Both the position numbers and the translations under genes were made by a program. From contig CAKUUG010000031.1 of assembly GCA_934692665.1 (NCBI GenBank), positions 1 to 24,424 of the forward strand: a stretch of DNA of 24,424 nucleotides, written 5' to 3'. This DNA comes from an uncultured Candidatus Melainabacteria bacterium (lineage in GTDB: Bacteria; Cyanobacteriota; Vampirovibrionia; Gastranaerophilales; Gastranaerophilaceae). Positions 14,602-21,603 of the stretch are shown piece after piece (the first letter of the stretch is position 1; every line of letters starts with the position of its first letter). The notes below the pieces were generated by a model, which saw only the letters and a program-made list of their open reading frames with translations, did no database searches and had not been told where the DNA came from.

Positions 14602-15594
14602 CAAAATAAAAATGATATAACCTATATAAAATATAAAACAGCTAAAAAGAGATATAGAAGCAATTTTTTTTGTAAAAAATACTGAAAGCAAAACAAACAT
14701 TGAACACAAAACTACCAAAAAAGAATTTATCAAAATCGTTTTATCTAAAACCCAAGGAGTAAACAAAATGCCGATTGACATTGGGACAACTGATTGAAAA
14801 ACGACAGCCCCAAGAACGTTTGCGATTGCTAGAGTGTCTTTTTTGTTTTTTGTCCAAATGATGCTGTTTATACACTCGGGCAATTCTGTTGCAAAAGGCG
14901 TAATAATAAGGCTCAACAATAATGGAGCAAAGTTTAGCAATTGAGAAATAGCAACTATTTCTTTTACAAAAAAATGAGTTGCTAAAATCAATCCCAAAAG
15001 AGAAGTTGTTATTTGTATAATAATCAAAAAATAATTAGCATTGGTTTTTAACAATTTTTCAAACATCAATTCTTCTGTTTCTTGTTCGGAAAAATTTTCT
15101 TTTGATTTTTTTATGGTTCTTTTTATGAAAACAATATAAAAAGAAACTAAAAAAACAGAAATTAAAATTCTAATTGAATAATTGTGAACAAAAGTTGTTA
15201 AAACCCCCATTATATATGCAATTAAGAAGTATTTATAGTATCTTAAAAATTCTTTTTTATCTATGTTGAGTTCTTTCTTTTTGTATAACAATGAGCAGAA
15301 ACCAATCAAAGAAACAGCAAGACAAGACAACATAAACGGCGAACCTATTATCCCTCCGAGTGCAATATCAGAGCCTGTAGTTTTGTTTGAAAATATTGAA
15401 CCCACTATTGCAACGATAGGAACAACGGTTTCTGGAAGAGTTGTCCCAATTACAGCAAGAATGCTTCCTGTTGCCGAATTTCCCAATTTTAGTTTTGAGC
15501 CTAGAATTTCGATAGCGTTTGTAAATAATAAACAAGTAAAAATTATTCCGACTAAAAAAACTAAAATTAAAATTCCATGGATTAAAAAAAGCAT
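14596..15594 (-). CDS. Cation/Ca2+ antiporter, CaCA (Na_Ca_ex) family
   Basis: The 332-residue membrane protein has about ten hydrophobic helices. Two inverted alpha-repeats carry the ion-binding motifs: 'GNSATGSILAVIGTTLPET' at about 38-56 and 'ITPFATELPECINSI' followed by 'AIANVLGAVVFQSVVP' in the second half. These match the CaCA pattern of G-T/S-S-x-P-E helices for Na+/Ca2+ or H+/Ca2+ exchange. A charged cytoplasmic loop (about 155-185) separates the halves. Start: GAGGA eight bases before the ATG. It is divergent from nrnA. The ion specificity cannot be read from the sequence. Confidence 0.85.
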   Translation of the reverse strand: MLFLIHGILILVFLVGIIFTCLLFTNAIEILGSKLKLGNSATGSILAVIGTTLPETVVPIVAIVGSIFSNKTTGSDIALGGIIGSPFMLSCLAVSLIGFCSLLYKKKELNIDKKEFLRYYKYFLIAYIMGVLTTFVHNYSIRILISVFLVSFYIVFIKRTIKKSKENFSEQETEELMFEKLLKTNANYFLIIIQITTSLLGLILATHFFVKEIVAISQLLNFAPLLLSLIITPFATELPECINSIIWTKNKKDTLAIANVLGAVVFQSVVPMSIGILFTPWVLDKTILINSFLVVLCSMFVLLSVFFTKKIASISLFSCFIFYIGYIIFILL

Positions 15595-15630
15595 TTATTT
15601 TTCCTCAAATTTTTGTTATCCTATTTACAA

Positions 15631-16593
15631 ATGGAAAGAGAAATTTTAAATTTAATAAAAGACTCCTCTAGTGTTTTAATCATAACACACATTAATCCTG
15701 ACGGCGATACGTTGGGTAGTGCGTGTGCATTTAAAGGGTTTTTGAACAATATAGGAAAAAAATCAGACATCTTGATACAGATTCAAGATAACTTTAATTT
15801 TCCGAATACATATTCTTTTTTACCTTTTATTAATTCTTCAAAGAATTTTTCAAACATAAAAGAAGAGTATGATTTAGTTGTGGCAGTCGATATAGCATCT
15901 ATTGACAGAATGATAGATGATGCGAGAAAAATTTTTGAAAATTGCAAAAACACAATTTCAATCGATCACCACAAAACAAACAAAGGTTTTGCAAAATTGA
16001 ATTTGATTCGAGGCGGAATATCTTCAACCGGAGAAGTTCTTTATGACTTTTTTAAAAATTTGGATATAGAAATAACGCCCGATATGGCAGTGGGATTGTA
16101 TTGTGCTATATTAACGGATACCGGATGTTTTAAATATGAAAGCACTACTTCTCACACATTCGAAATTGCATCGAAACTTTCTCAAATAGGTATAAATACT
16201 TCTGAAATTGCAGATTTGTGCTATACAAACAAGCCTAAAAATTTGATTCTTTTCCAAAATTATTTAGTTTCGAATGCAAAATTTTGTTTCAACAACAAAG
16301 TTGCATACGCTACAATAAACAAAGAAACAATAGAAAAATTCTCCGCAAAAGATGAATATACAGAAGGTATCGTAGAAACCCTAAGATCGATTGCAGGAGT
16401 CGAAATAGCTCTCGTTTTAAAAGAAAATGACGCAGGAGTAAAAGTTTCAATCAGAACAAAAGAAAAAGATGCAACAAAAATTGCATCAAAATTCAATGGT
16501 GGTGGGCATAAAAGAGCTGCCGGCTGTACAATTAAAGAAAAATTGTCAAAAGCACTGGAACTTCTTTTGAATGAAACAAAAAAACTAATATGA
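15631..16593 (+). CDS. nrnA: DHH/DHHA1 phosphoesterase, NrnA-type
   Basis: The 320-residue protein has the full NrnA layout. DHH domain: 'LIITHINPDGDTLGSA' near 17-32, AVDIAS, SIDHHKTN with the name-giving DHH, and a late D in LTDTGCFKYEST. DHHA1 domain: SIRTKEKDATKIASKFNGGG then HKRAAG. NrnA hydrolyses short oligoribonucleotides (nanoRNA) and 3',5'-phosphoadenosine phosphate in the cytoplasm. I start it at ATG 15631; an upstream TTG (15613) would add residues outside the family. No ribosome site is seen, and TATCCT lies eight bases upstream, so it may be near-leaderless. It overlaps the next gene by 4 bp. Confidence 0.92.
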   Translation: MEREILNLIKDSSSVLIITHINPDGDTLGSACAFKGFLNNIGKKSDILIQIQDNFNFPNTYSFLPFINSSKNFSNIKEEYDLVVAVDIASIDRMIDDARKIFENCKNTISIDHHKTNKGFAKLNLIRGGISSTGEVLYDFFKNLDIEITPDMAVGLYCAILTDTGCFKYESTTSHTFEIASKLSQIGINTSEIADLCYTNKPKNLILFQNYLVSNAKFCFNNKVAYATINKETIEKFSAKDEYTEGIVETLRSIAGVEIALVLKENDAGVKVSIRTKEKDATKIASKFNGGGHKRAAGCTIKEKLSKALELLLNETKKLI

Positions 16594-17474
16594 TAATCAA
16601 AAAAATATACTGTATTTTAAAAGACTACATAACAGACTTAATTCATAGCATAATCAGAGATGATTATGCAAATGCGGCAGGCGAAATGGCATATATGACA
16701 GCATTGGGGATATTTCCTTTTATGTTGTTTTTGATGGCTGTTTTTGGGTGGCTCGGTAAAACTTTTTTTGTAGACAAAATTATAGCAGGGCTTTCTGCAA
16801 TAGCACCACTAGAAGTAATCGATATGATAAAAGTCGTATTGAATGAAGTTGTTTTATTTAAAAGTGGAACAACAATGGCTTTTGTCGGGTTTTTTGTTAC
16901 TTTGTTTCTGACATCAAATGCAATTGCAGTAATAATAAAGGGTTTGAATCGTGCAAACAATGTTGTTGAAAATCGTAGTTTTTTAAAAGTGCGTTGTCTT
17001 GCTCTGTTGATGGTTTTTGTAAATACTTTTTTTCTTTTTATTAGTATAAATTTGATTATTTTGGGAAAAGTTCTGTTAAATTTTATAGGAAATTATCTAT
17101 CTATTCCGATGCATGTTATCGATACAATCCTTATTACCAGATGGCCAATTGCTTTTTTGATGTTATTTATGCTCGCAACAATAAACTACTATGTTTTGCC
17201 TGCAAGAGATTTTAGTTCAAAAAGAAAAAGTATTATCCCTGGAGCATTGTTTTTTTGTATATTTTGGTTATTAGGTTCTTGGGGATTTTCTCTTTATGTA
17301 AATGCATTGGGTACGTATAATAGAGTTTATGGTACAATCGGTGCTTTTGCAATTTTGATGATTTGGCTTTATTATTCTTCAATTATCCTTTTGATTGGTG
17401 GACAAGTAAACAACCAAACGCTCAGAAAATTGACTATTTTGGATAAAATAAAAAAACAAAAATATACAAAATAA
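16590..17474 (+). CDS. YihY/BrkB-family inner-membrane protein
   Basis: The 294-residue protein has six membrane helices and the YihY pattern: an N-terminal 'DDYANAAGEMAYMTALGIFP' (the usual 'aaaLAYytlLSlfP'), a central 'SNAIAVIIKGLNRAN', and a C-terminal run 'YNRVYGTIGAFAILMIWLYY' ending 'IILLIGGQVN'. The family was once annotated as ribonuclease BN by mistake; its function is still unclear, and a transport or lipid role is discussed. The ATGA overlap with nrnA shows translational coupling. An imperfect hairpin follows the stop. Confidence 0.92.
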   Translation: MIIKKIYCILKDYITDLIHSIIRDDYANAAGEMAYMTALGIFPFMLFLMAVFGWLGKTFFVDKIIAGLSAIAPLEVIDMIKVVLNEVVLFKSGTTMAFVGFFVTLFLTSNAIAVIIKGLNRANNVVENRSFLKVRCLALLMVFVNTFFLFISINLIILGKVLLNFIGNYLSIPMHVIDTILITRWPIAFLMLFMLATINYYVLPARDFSSKRKSIIPGALFFCIFWLLGSWGFSLYVNALGTYNRVYGTIGAFAILMIWLYYSSIILLIGGQVNNQTLRKLTILDKIKKQKYTK

Positions 17475-17475
17475 A

Positions 17476-17506
17476 GCCGTTAAGGCATAAAGTTTGCTTC
17501 AACGGC
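17476..17506. terminator. Hairpin between convergent genes
   Basis: GCCGTT (17476-17481) and AACGGC (17501-17506) pair perfectly, and the stem extends inward with one mismatch and one G-T pair. On the minus strand it is followed by TTTATTTTG, so it fits best as the terminator of the 17547-17936 gene. It may also slow the yihY transcript. Confidence 0.55.
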
Positions 17507-17546
17507 GATAAAATTAAACAATAGAGGAGAATAAGGAAACTTCTCT

Positions 17547-17936
17547 TTACTCTTTAGCGAATATTTTAGCTGCAAGAGCATTTTTTTCAGCTTCATCAAA
17601 CATTCCTTCGAATTCTTCATCGATGATGTCTGCTATATCGCTTACTCCGTTTTCAAATTCCGCCATCATGGCTTCAATATCATTAACTCTTTCTTCACCC
17701 AACAGATTAGATGCAGATTCAACATCAGCAATTTTTGAGCTTCTTGAAATAAATGCCATATTTTGTGTACCCATCAATCCCAATGCATTGTACATATCAT
17801 CAGGTTTTACAGCATTTTGTTTTGCTTGTGTTGAAACTTCTTGTTTAGTTTCTTTCTTTCCTTCATTTTTTTTGTTCGGTGCAATTTGTCCGTTTCCGAC
17901 TGAATATTCACCGAATTTTACTTTACCTATGTCCAT
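17547..17936 (-). CDS. Small acidic protein of unknown function
   Basis: The 129-residue soluble protein has a short ordered start (MDIGKVKFGEYSVGNGQ), a Lys/Gln-rich linker (about 20-50), and an acidic helical C-terminal half such as 'RVNDIEAMMAEFENGVSDIA' followed by DEEFEGMF. Start is fixed by AAGGAG seven bases before ATG 17936; an in-frame ATG two codons upstream overlaps that site, and earlier codons add a non-homologous extension. No signal peptide or known domain. The protein may be a secretion- or assembly-related small protein, but nothing shows this. Confidence 0.7.
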   Translation of the reverse strand: MDIGKVKFGEYSVGNGQIAPNKKNEGKKETKQEVSTQAKQNAVKPDDMYNALGLMGTQNMAFISRSSKIADVESASNLLGEERVNDIEAMMAEFENGVSDIADIIDEEFEGMFDEAEKNALAAKIFAKE

Positions 17937-18047
17937 TGTCATTCTCCTTATTTTCTCTTTATTGTCTTGTATAATTTTTATCGTCACTTTTTCAATCAAA
18001 CTTTAAGATTTGAAGTATATTTTTTACAATTCTTTACACAAAATAAA

Positions 18048-18070
18048 AAAGAGAGGAAAATCCTCTCTTT
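18048..18070. terminator. Strong bidirectional rho-independent terminator
   Basis: AAAGAGAGGA (18048-18057) and TCCTCTCTTT (18061-18070) are perfect arms with a three-base loop. The minus strand continues with a six-T run, so it ends the oadG-like/nhaD/40-residue operon. The right arm reaches into the stop codon of the small gene. Confidence 0.85.
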
Positions 18071-18192
18071 TAGTCTACAAGACAAGAAGCAAGCCACATT
18101 AGAATAGTTATAGCAATTGAAAAAATAACCGAACTCAATGCACCTGTGCCTTTTATATCTGTGTACAGTTGTTTGTTTTCGTTATTATCCAT
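18070..18192 (-). CDS. 40-residue single-span membrane protein
   Basis: A short frame encodes 40 residues: a polar start (MDNNENKQLYTDIKGTG), then one hydrophobic helix at about 18-39 containing SSVIFSIAITILMWLASCLV and a terminal D. It has a convincing ribosome site (AGGTAGGA about ten bases before ATG 18192), begins nine bases after the NhaD-like stop, and is followed at once by a strong terminator, so it looks like the last gene of that operon. Small single-span proteins encoded after a transporter are often accessory subunits or regulators. I do not recognise a family. The translation is inferred. Confidence 0.55.
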   Translation of the reverse strand: MDNNENKQLYTDIKGTGALSSVIFSIAITILMWLASCLVD

Positions 18193-18201
18193 ATAATTTT
18201 C

Positions 18202-19518
18202 CTACCTTAAAAATTTAAAATAAATATAAACAGAACTAATCGTTAATGAAATAAAGACAACCATTGTTCCGTATTTCATAAATTTCAAAAATTCCATTTT
18301 GTATCCTTCTTTTGCACTGTATTCAGAAACAATAACATTTGCAGCAGCACCTATCATTGTCATATTTCCGCCTAAACATGCACCCAAAGACAAGCACCAC
18401 CACAAAGGATATGTGTAGCTTTCGCCCATTGTTTTTTCTATTTCAACGAGCATTGGTGACATTGTTGCAGTATATGGAATATTGTCAATGATACCTGAAA
18501 TTATTCCTGAAGCCCACAAAATCAGCATAGAAGCAGCCTCTTTCGAGCCTTGTGTAACGGATAAAATCCAATCTGCCATTAGTTTTATACCACCTGATGC
18601 TTCGACGCCTCCAATAATAATGAACAATCCAATAAAGAAGAATATAGTATTCCATTCTACGTCTTTTAAGATGTCTGTTGGTTTTTCAAACAACAACAAA
18701 AAACTAGCCCCAAGCATAGCAACCACGCAAGTTTCGATATGGGTTATATCATGAGTCACAAAGCCCAATATCACTAAACCCAAAACAACCATAGAACGAA
18801 TCATTAGGTTTTTGTCGGTTATGGTTTTTGAGTTGTCGATATTTGCGACTGAAAGCATTTTTTCTTTTGTTGTTTTTAGGTCTTTTTTAAACAATAAAAC
18901 AAGTAAAAGTATAGTAGAAACAAGAATTACAGCAATTACAGGTGTTAAATTGTTTATAAAGTCCATAAATGAAAAATTCGCAGCACTGCCAATGATAATA
19001 TTTGGTGGGTCACCGATAAGTGTTGCTGTTCCGCCTATGTTGGATGAAAATATTTCAGTTAACAAAAACGGAATAGGATTTAGGCCCAAGTTTTTTGCAA
19101 TAAAAAATGTTATAGGCATAACAAGGATTACTGTCGTTACATTATCCAAAAATGCACTGACAACTGCTGTAAACACTCCTAAAACAGCCAAAATTGCAAT
19201 AGGGTGACCTTTTGTAAATTTTAACAACTCATTTGCAATCCAACTAAAGACCCCACTTCTGGTTGTTATATTTACAATAATCATCATAGAAACAAGCAAA
19301 AAGATAACATTAAAATCAACAAAATTGATAAAATAATTTGGATTTATTATTCCATCAACGAGTTTTGTCTGGCTTACTAATCCCAAAATGATTGTTATTG
19401 CACCACCTAATAGAGCAATAGTAACTTTTGGAATTTTTTCAGTTGCAATGAAAACATAAGCCAAAATCAAAATAAAGGCAGAAATAAAAACACTGTTTGT
19501 TTGAATAAAATTTAGCAT
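18202..19518 (-). CDS. ArsB/NhaD-family ion transporter
   Basis: The 438-residue membrane protein has about 11-12 helices. Ion-transporter superfamily motifs occur twice as inverted halves: FLDNVTTVILVMP with 'SNIGGTATLIGDPPNIIIGS' in the first, and 'IIDNIPYTATMSPML' with 'LGACLGGNMTMIGAAANVIV' in the second. This matches the ArsB/NhaD group (Na+/H+ antiporters, arsenite carriers, P-protein relatives). No ars genes are adjacent, so Na+/H+ exchange is the better guess. Its start overlaps the OadG-like gene by seven bases, and a 40-residue membrane protein follows. Confidence 0.9.
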   Translation of the reverse strand: MLNFIQTNSVFISAFILILAYVFIATEKIPKVTIALLGGAITIILGLVSQTKLVDGIINPNYFINFVDFNVIFLLVSMMIIVNITTRSGVFSWIANELLKFTKGHPIAILAVLGVFTAVVSAFLDNVTTVILVMPITFFIAKNLGLNPIPFLLTEIFSSNIGGTATLIGDPPNIIIGSAANFSFMDFINNLTPVIAVILVSTILLLVLLFKKDLKTTKEKMLSVANIDNSKTITDKNLMIRSMVVLGLVILGFVTHDITHIETCVVAMLGASFLLLFEKPTDILKDVEWNTIFFFIGLFIIIGGVEASGGIKLMADWILSVTQGSKEAASMLILWASGIISGIIDNIPYTATMSPMLVEIEKTMGESYTYPLWWCLSLGACLGGNMTMIGAAANVIVSEYSAKEGYKMEFLKFMKYGTMVVFISLTISSVYIYFKFLR

Positions 19519-19751
19519 TTTTCATTCTCCTTTTGAAAAGCAAGAGCAATTGCGATTGCAATTTCGTCTTCTATTAATGGTTTTTTCTTTTTCTTTGATG
19601 TAGTTTCTACGATTGGTTCAGGAAAGTATCTGTTGATTATTGTGATTGCTTTTGCACTTAAATGCATTATAAAAATCATAATGCTCAAAAACACATATAC
19701 TACACCCATACCAATTATCATTACTTGGCAGCCTATTATTATATTTTCCAT
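19512..19751 (-). CDS. OadG-like small membrane subunit
   Basis: The 79-residue protein has one membrane helix (about 5-28: GCQVMIIGMGVVYVFLSIMI) with the G-M-G-V-V-F-x-F-L pattern of oxaloacetate decarboxylase gamma chains. A polar linker with KKKKK follows, and then a short C-terminal helix EDEIAIAIALAF like the OadG tail that contacts OadA. OadG assembles and stabilises the Na+-pumping decarboxylase complex. Start: ATG 19751 with AAGGAAG upstream rather than an earlier in-frame start at 19778. No oadA or oadB lies nearby; instead the ATG of the NhaD-like transporter is inside this gene's 3' end, implying coupled synthesis with that transporter. A -10 like TG-TATATT lies upstream. Confidence 0.7.
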   Translation of the reverse strand: MENIIIGCQVMIIGMGVVYVFLSIMIFIMHLSAKAITIINRYFPEPIVETTSKKKKKPLIEDEIAIAIALAFQKENEKC

Positions 19752-19782
19752 AATTCTTCCTTTTTTTAAAATATACAATCTG

Positions 19783-19804
19783 ACTTCTTGTAAAAATAAG
19801 AAGT
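19783..19804. repeat. Inverted repeat upstream of the OadG-like gene
   Basis: ACTTCTT-N8-AAGAAGT, perfect 7-bp arms, lies just upstream of the likely -10 (TATATT) of the OadG-like operon, where a regulator could bind. No T-run follows on either strand, so it is not a good terminator. Confidence 0.35.
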
Positions 19805-19838
19805 TATAAAAAATTTTGATTTTAATAAAAAGAAAGAC

Positions 19839-20210
19839 TTAAGGAGCTCTCGTTGTAATCGAATAAGCAAATAGTGGAGAAATACTATGTTTTATTCGAT
19901 AAAAGGAGTTAGCTGAAATAAAATAAAAATCGTTATTAAAAACAAAATCAAAACCAAAAATATCGTTGTTGTTCGATGAATTTTTGTTTGAATTGTTTGT
20001 TGCGGTGATTTGGGAATTTTCTTCATTTTTTGCAATAAATAAATCTTGTTTTTTTGAAATTTCAAAAAAAGTTTGATTTTGTTTTGAAGAAAAATACTCT
20101 ACTTTTGCGTTAGTGTTTTCCAAAAATGCACAATTTGTATATGCATTTGCAACAACAAAAGTATTGAAGATAAAAAATATTAAAAATAAAAATTTAATAA
20201 TTTTTTTCAT
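19839..20210 (-). CDS. Small exported protein of unknown function
   Basis: The 123-residue protein has a signal peptide (MKKIIKFLFLIFFIFNTFVVANA, cleavage before YTNCAF). An Asn/Ser-rich low-complexity stretch lies at about 65-85, and an aromatic C-terminal segment (DIFGFDFVFNNDFYFISA...) follows. No known domain. No ribosome site; TATTAT stands six bases before the ATG, the leaderless geometry. The 3' end lies upstream of the OadG-like operon on the same strand. Confidence 0.6.
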   Translation of the reverse strand: MKKIIKFLFLIFFIFNTFVVANAYTNCAFLENTNAKVEYFSSKQNQTFFEISKKQDLFIAKNEENSQITATNNSNKNSSNNNDIFGFDFVFNNDFYFISANSFYRIKHSISPLFAYSITTRAP

Positions 20211-20216
20211 AAGTGC

Positions 20217-20222
20217 ATAATA
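20217..20222 (-). promoter_or_regulatory. Leaderless-type -10 (TATTAT) of the 19839-20210 gene
   Basis: Minus-strand TATTAT, six bases (GCACTT), then ATG; no Shine-Dalgarno sequence. Confidence 0.45.
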
Positions 20223-20329
20223 ACATAAATTCTATTTTTGTAAAATTACCCTCCAAATCAAAATATTTTCTTGTTCAACGATTTTTTTTATGTTTTACTT
20301 AGTGAAAGATTTCAATAAAGGAGTTTTTT

Positions 20330-21115
20330 ATGAAAAAAAGTTTATTAGTTTCTATGACAATGATTGTTTTTTCTTTGGGCTCTTTTGCTGCAACATATAA
20401 TGCAGAAGCAAAAGTTGAAACAATAGGGAAAAACTTGCTTACAAAAAATGGAATAACATCCGTTATTAAATTTGAAACAACTTCAAAAAATGTTGACAAT
20501 TCTTCATTTGGCCAAGATAGAACAGTCAGCATTTCAAAAGACGACTTAAAATATGCACTAAATGACAACGAAACAGCTTCTGTAATTGCAAACGAACTAG
20601 GTCATATCATTACAGGCCACGCTTCAAAAGGAAAGTTGATTTCATCTTTTACGGGGACAACCACTTCGGATACTGTTGCAAGTGCCGTTGTTAATAGCTA
20701 TACAAATACAAAAGAAGAAAAAGAAGCAGACGTTGTTGCTGTAAATTTAATGGCAAATGCAGGATACAACCCACTAGCCGGTATTGTGGTTTTAACCAGA
20801 CAAACACAAACTTCTTGGAATGCTATTTTAGGAAAACCTGCAAATGCAGATAGAGCAATGAATATTTACGATTATACAGGCTATGCTTATCCAAACAAAC
20901 TAAAAGCAGGCTACAGCTGTAACGAATACAAAAACTTTCTGACTTATGCAAATACTGTTTTAGACGAAAGAAAAGCAAATACAAAACTTCAAAAAAAATC
21001 AACAAAAGAACTTGCAAAATATAGAAAAAACAGCGTTTCTCAAATATCAAAATTTAAAACCAGAGGTGGATTGTCAGGTTGGGACGCTGCTTATGGATTG
21101 TTAAACGGACAATAA
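20330..21115 (+). CDS. Exported M48-like metalloprotease homologue with altered HExxH
   Basis: The 261-residue protein has a signal peptide (about 1-20, ending GSFA) and an M48-type core. The helix 'ETASVIANELGHIITGHASK' aligns with the zinc helix HExxH...H of LoiP/BepA-like enzymes. The third-ligand helix EEKEAD is followed by 'LMANAGYNPLAG', the usual A-G-Y-x-P segment. The first zinc ligand is Asn 88 (codon AAC at 20591-20593) instead of His, giving NELGH, while Glu 89, His 92 and Glu 130 remain. Loss of one ligand predicts weak or no zinc proteolysis, so it may act as a chaperone or binding protein, unless Asn substitutes. The basic C-terminal ~60 residues are not part of the core. AAAGGAG six bases before the ATG; terminator at 21123-21151. 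Confidence 0.8.
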   Translation: MKKSLLVSMTMIVFSLGSFAATYNAEAKVETIGKNLLTKNGITSVIKFETTSKNVDNSSFGQDRTVSISKDDLKYALNDNETASVIANELGHIITGHASKGKLISSFTGTTTSDTVASAVVNSYTNTKEEKEADVVAVNLMANAGYNPLAGIVVLTRQTQTSWNAILGKPANADRAMNIYDYTGYAYPNKLKAGYSCNEYKNFLTYANTVLDERKANTKLQKKSTKELAKYRKNSVSQISKFKTRGGLSGWDAAYGLLNGQ

Positions 21116-21122
21116 TTTTTAA

Positions 21123-21151
21123 AAAAGACCCTTTAATTAAAAGGGTCTTTT
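21123..21151 (+). terminator. Rho-independent terminator after the M48-like gene
   Basis: AAAAGACCCTTT (21123-21134) pairs with AAAGGGTCTTTT (21140-21151) around a five-base loop, followed by further Ts. Confidence 0.9.
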
Positions 21152-21158
21152 TTTATGT

Positions 21159-21164
21159 TATTAT
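21159..21164 (+). promoter_or_regulatory. Leaderless-type -10 (TATTAT) of the crcB gene
   Basis: TATTAT, six bases (AAAATT), then ATG at 21171. It lies directly after the preceding terminator; no ribosome site and no crcB-type fluoride riboswitch fit in the 55-bp gap. Confidence 0.5.
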
Positions 21165-21170
21165 AAAATT

Positions 21171-21551
21171 ATGCTAAATAATATAATTTCAGTTTTTATA
21201 GGTGGCGGAACAGGGGCAGTAATAAGGTTTTTAGTCACAATACTTTCAAAAAAAGTTTTTTTAACTTCGATATTTGGAACTTTTTTTATTAATATATTTG
21301 GTTGTTTTTTGATGGGGCTTGCTTTTGCATTTTTCTTAAACAAAGTCAATCTTTCTTCTGAATCTTTAAAATACTTCATTACTGTTGGATTTTTGGGCGG
21401 ATTGACAACTCTCAGCACATTGAATGTAGAAGTTTTTGAATTTTTTAAAAGCGGAAAAATACTTTTTGCATTTTTATATTTGTTTTTGAGCTGTTTTGTG
21501 AGCCTTTTAACAGTGTGTTTAGGGTATTGGATTTATTCTTTTTTAAAATAA
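21171..21551 (+). CDS. crcB: CrcB/FluC fluoride channel homologue with altered Phe box
   Basis: The 126-residue, four-helix protein has the Fluc motifs: GGGTGAVIRF (Arg 19), FGTFFINIFGCFLMG with Asn 41, and GFLGGLTTLSTL at about 73-84. Fluc proteins form antiparallel dimers that export fluoride through two Phe-lined pores. The two Phe-box phenylalanines of the usual T-T-F-S-T-F segment are Leu 81 and Leu 84 here, while the Thr and Ser of the Na+/pore break are kept. It could be a variant channel, or one half of a heterodimer whose partner is elsewhere. Length is typical. It is followed by the CDF gene with its own ribosome site. Confidence 0.85.
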   Translation: MLNNIISVFIGGGTGAVIRFLVTILSKKVFLTSIFGTFFINIFGCFLMGLAFAFFLNKVNLSSESLKYFITVGFLGGLTTLSTLNVEVFEFFKSGKILFAFLYLFLSCFVSLLTVCLGYWIYSFLK

Positions 21552-21603
21552 TTGTATATAAATAATTTAATGCTAAAATTATAGCTAAAAGGGGTGTTGA
21601 TTC

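Noticed and set aside
17523..17548. GAGGAGAA on the plus strand as a ribosome site for a small gene
   Set aside because: No start codon with an open frame follows; the bases form a weak hairpin at the 3' end of the convergent gene.
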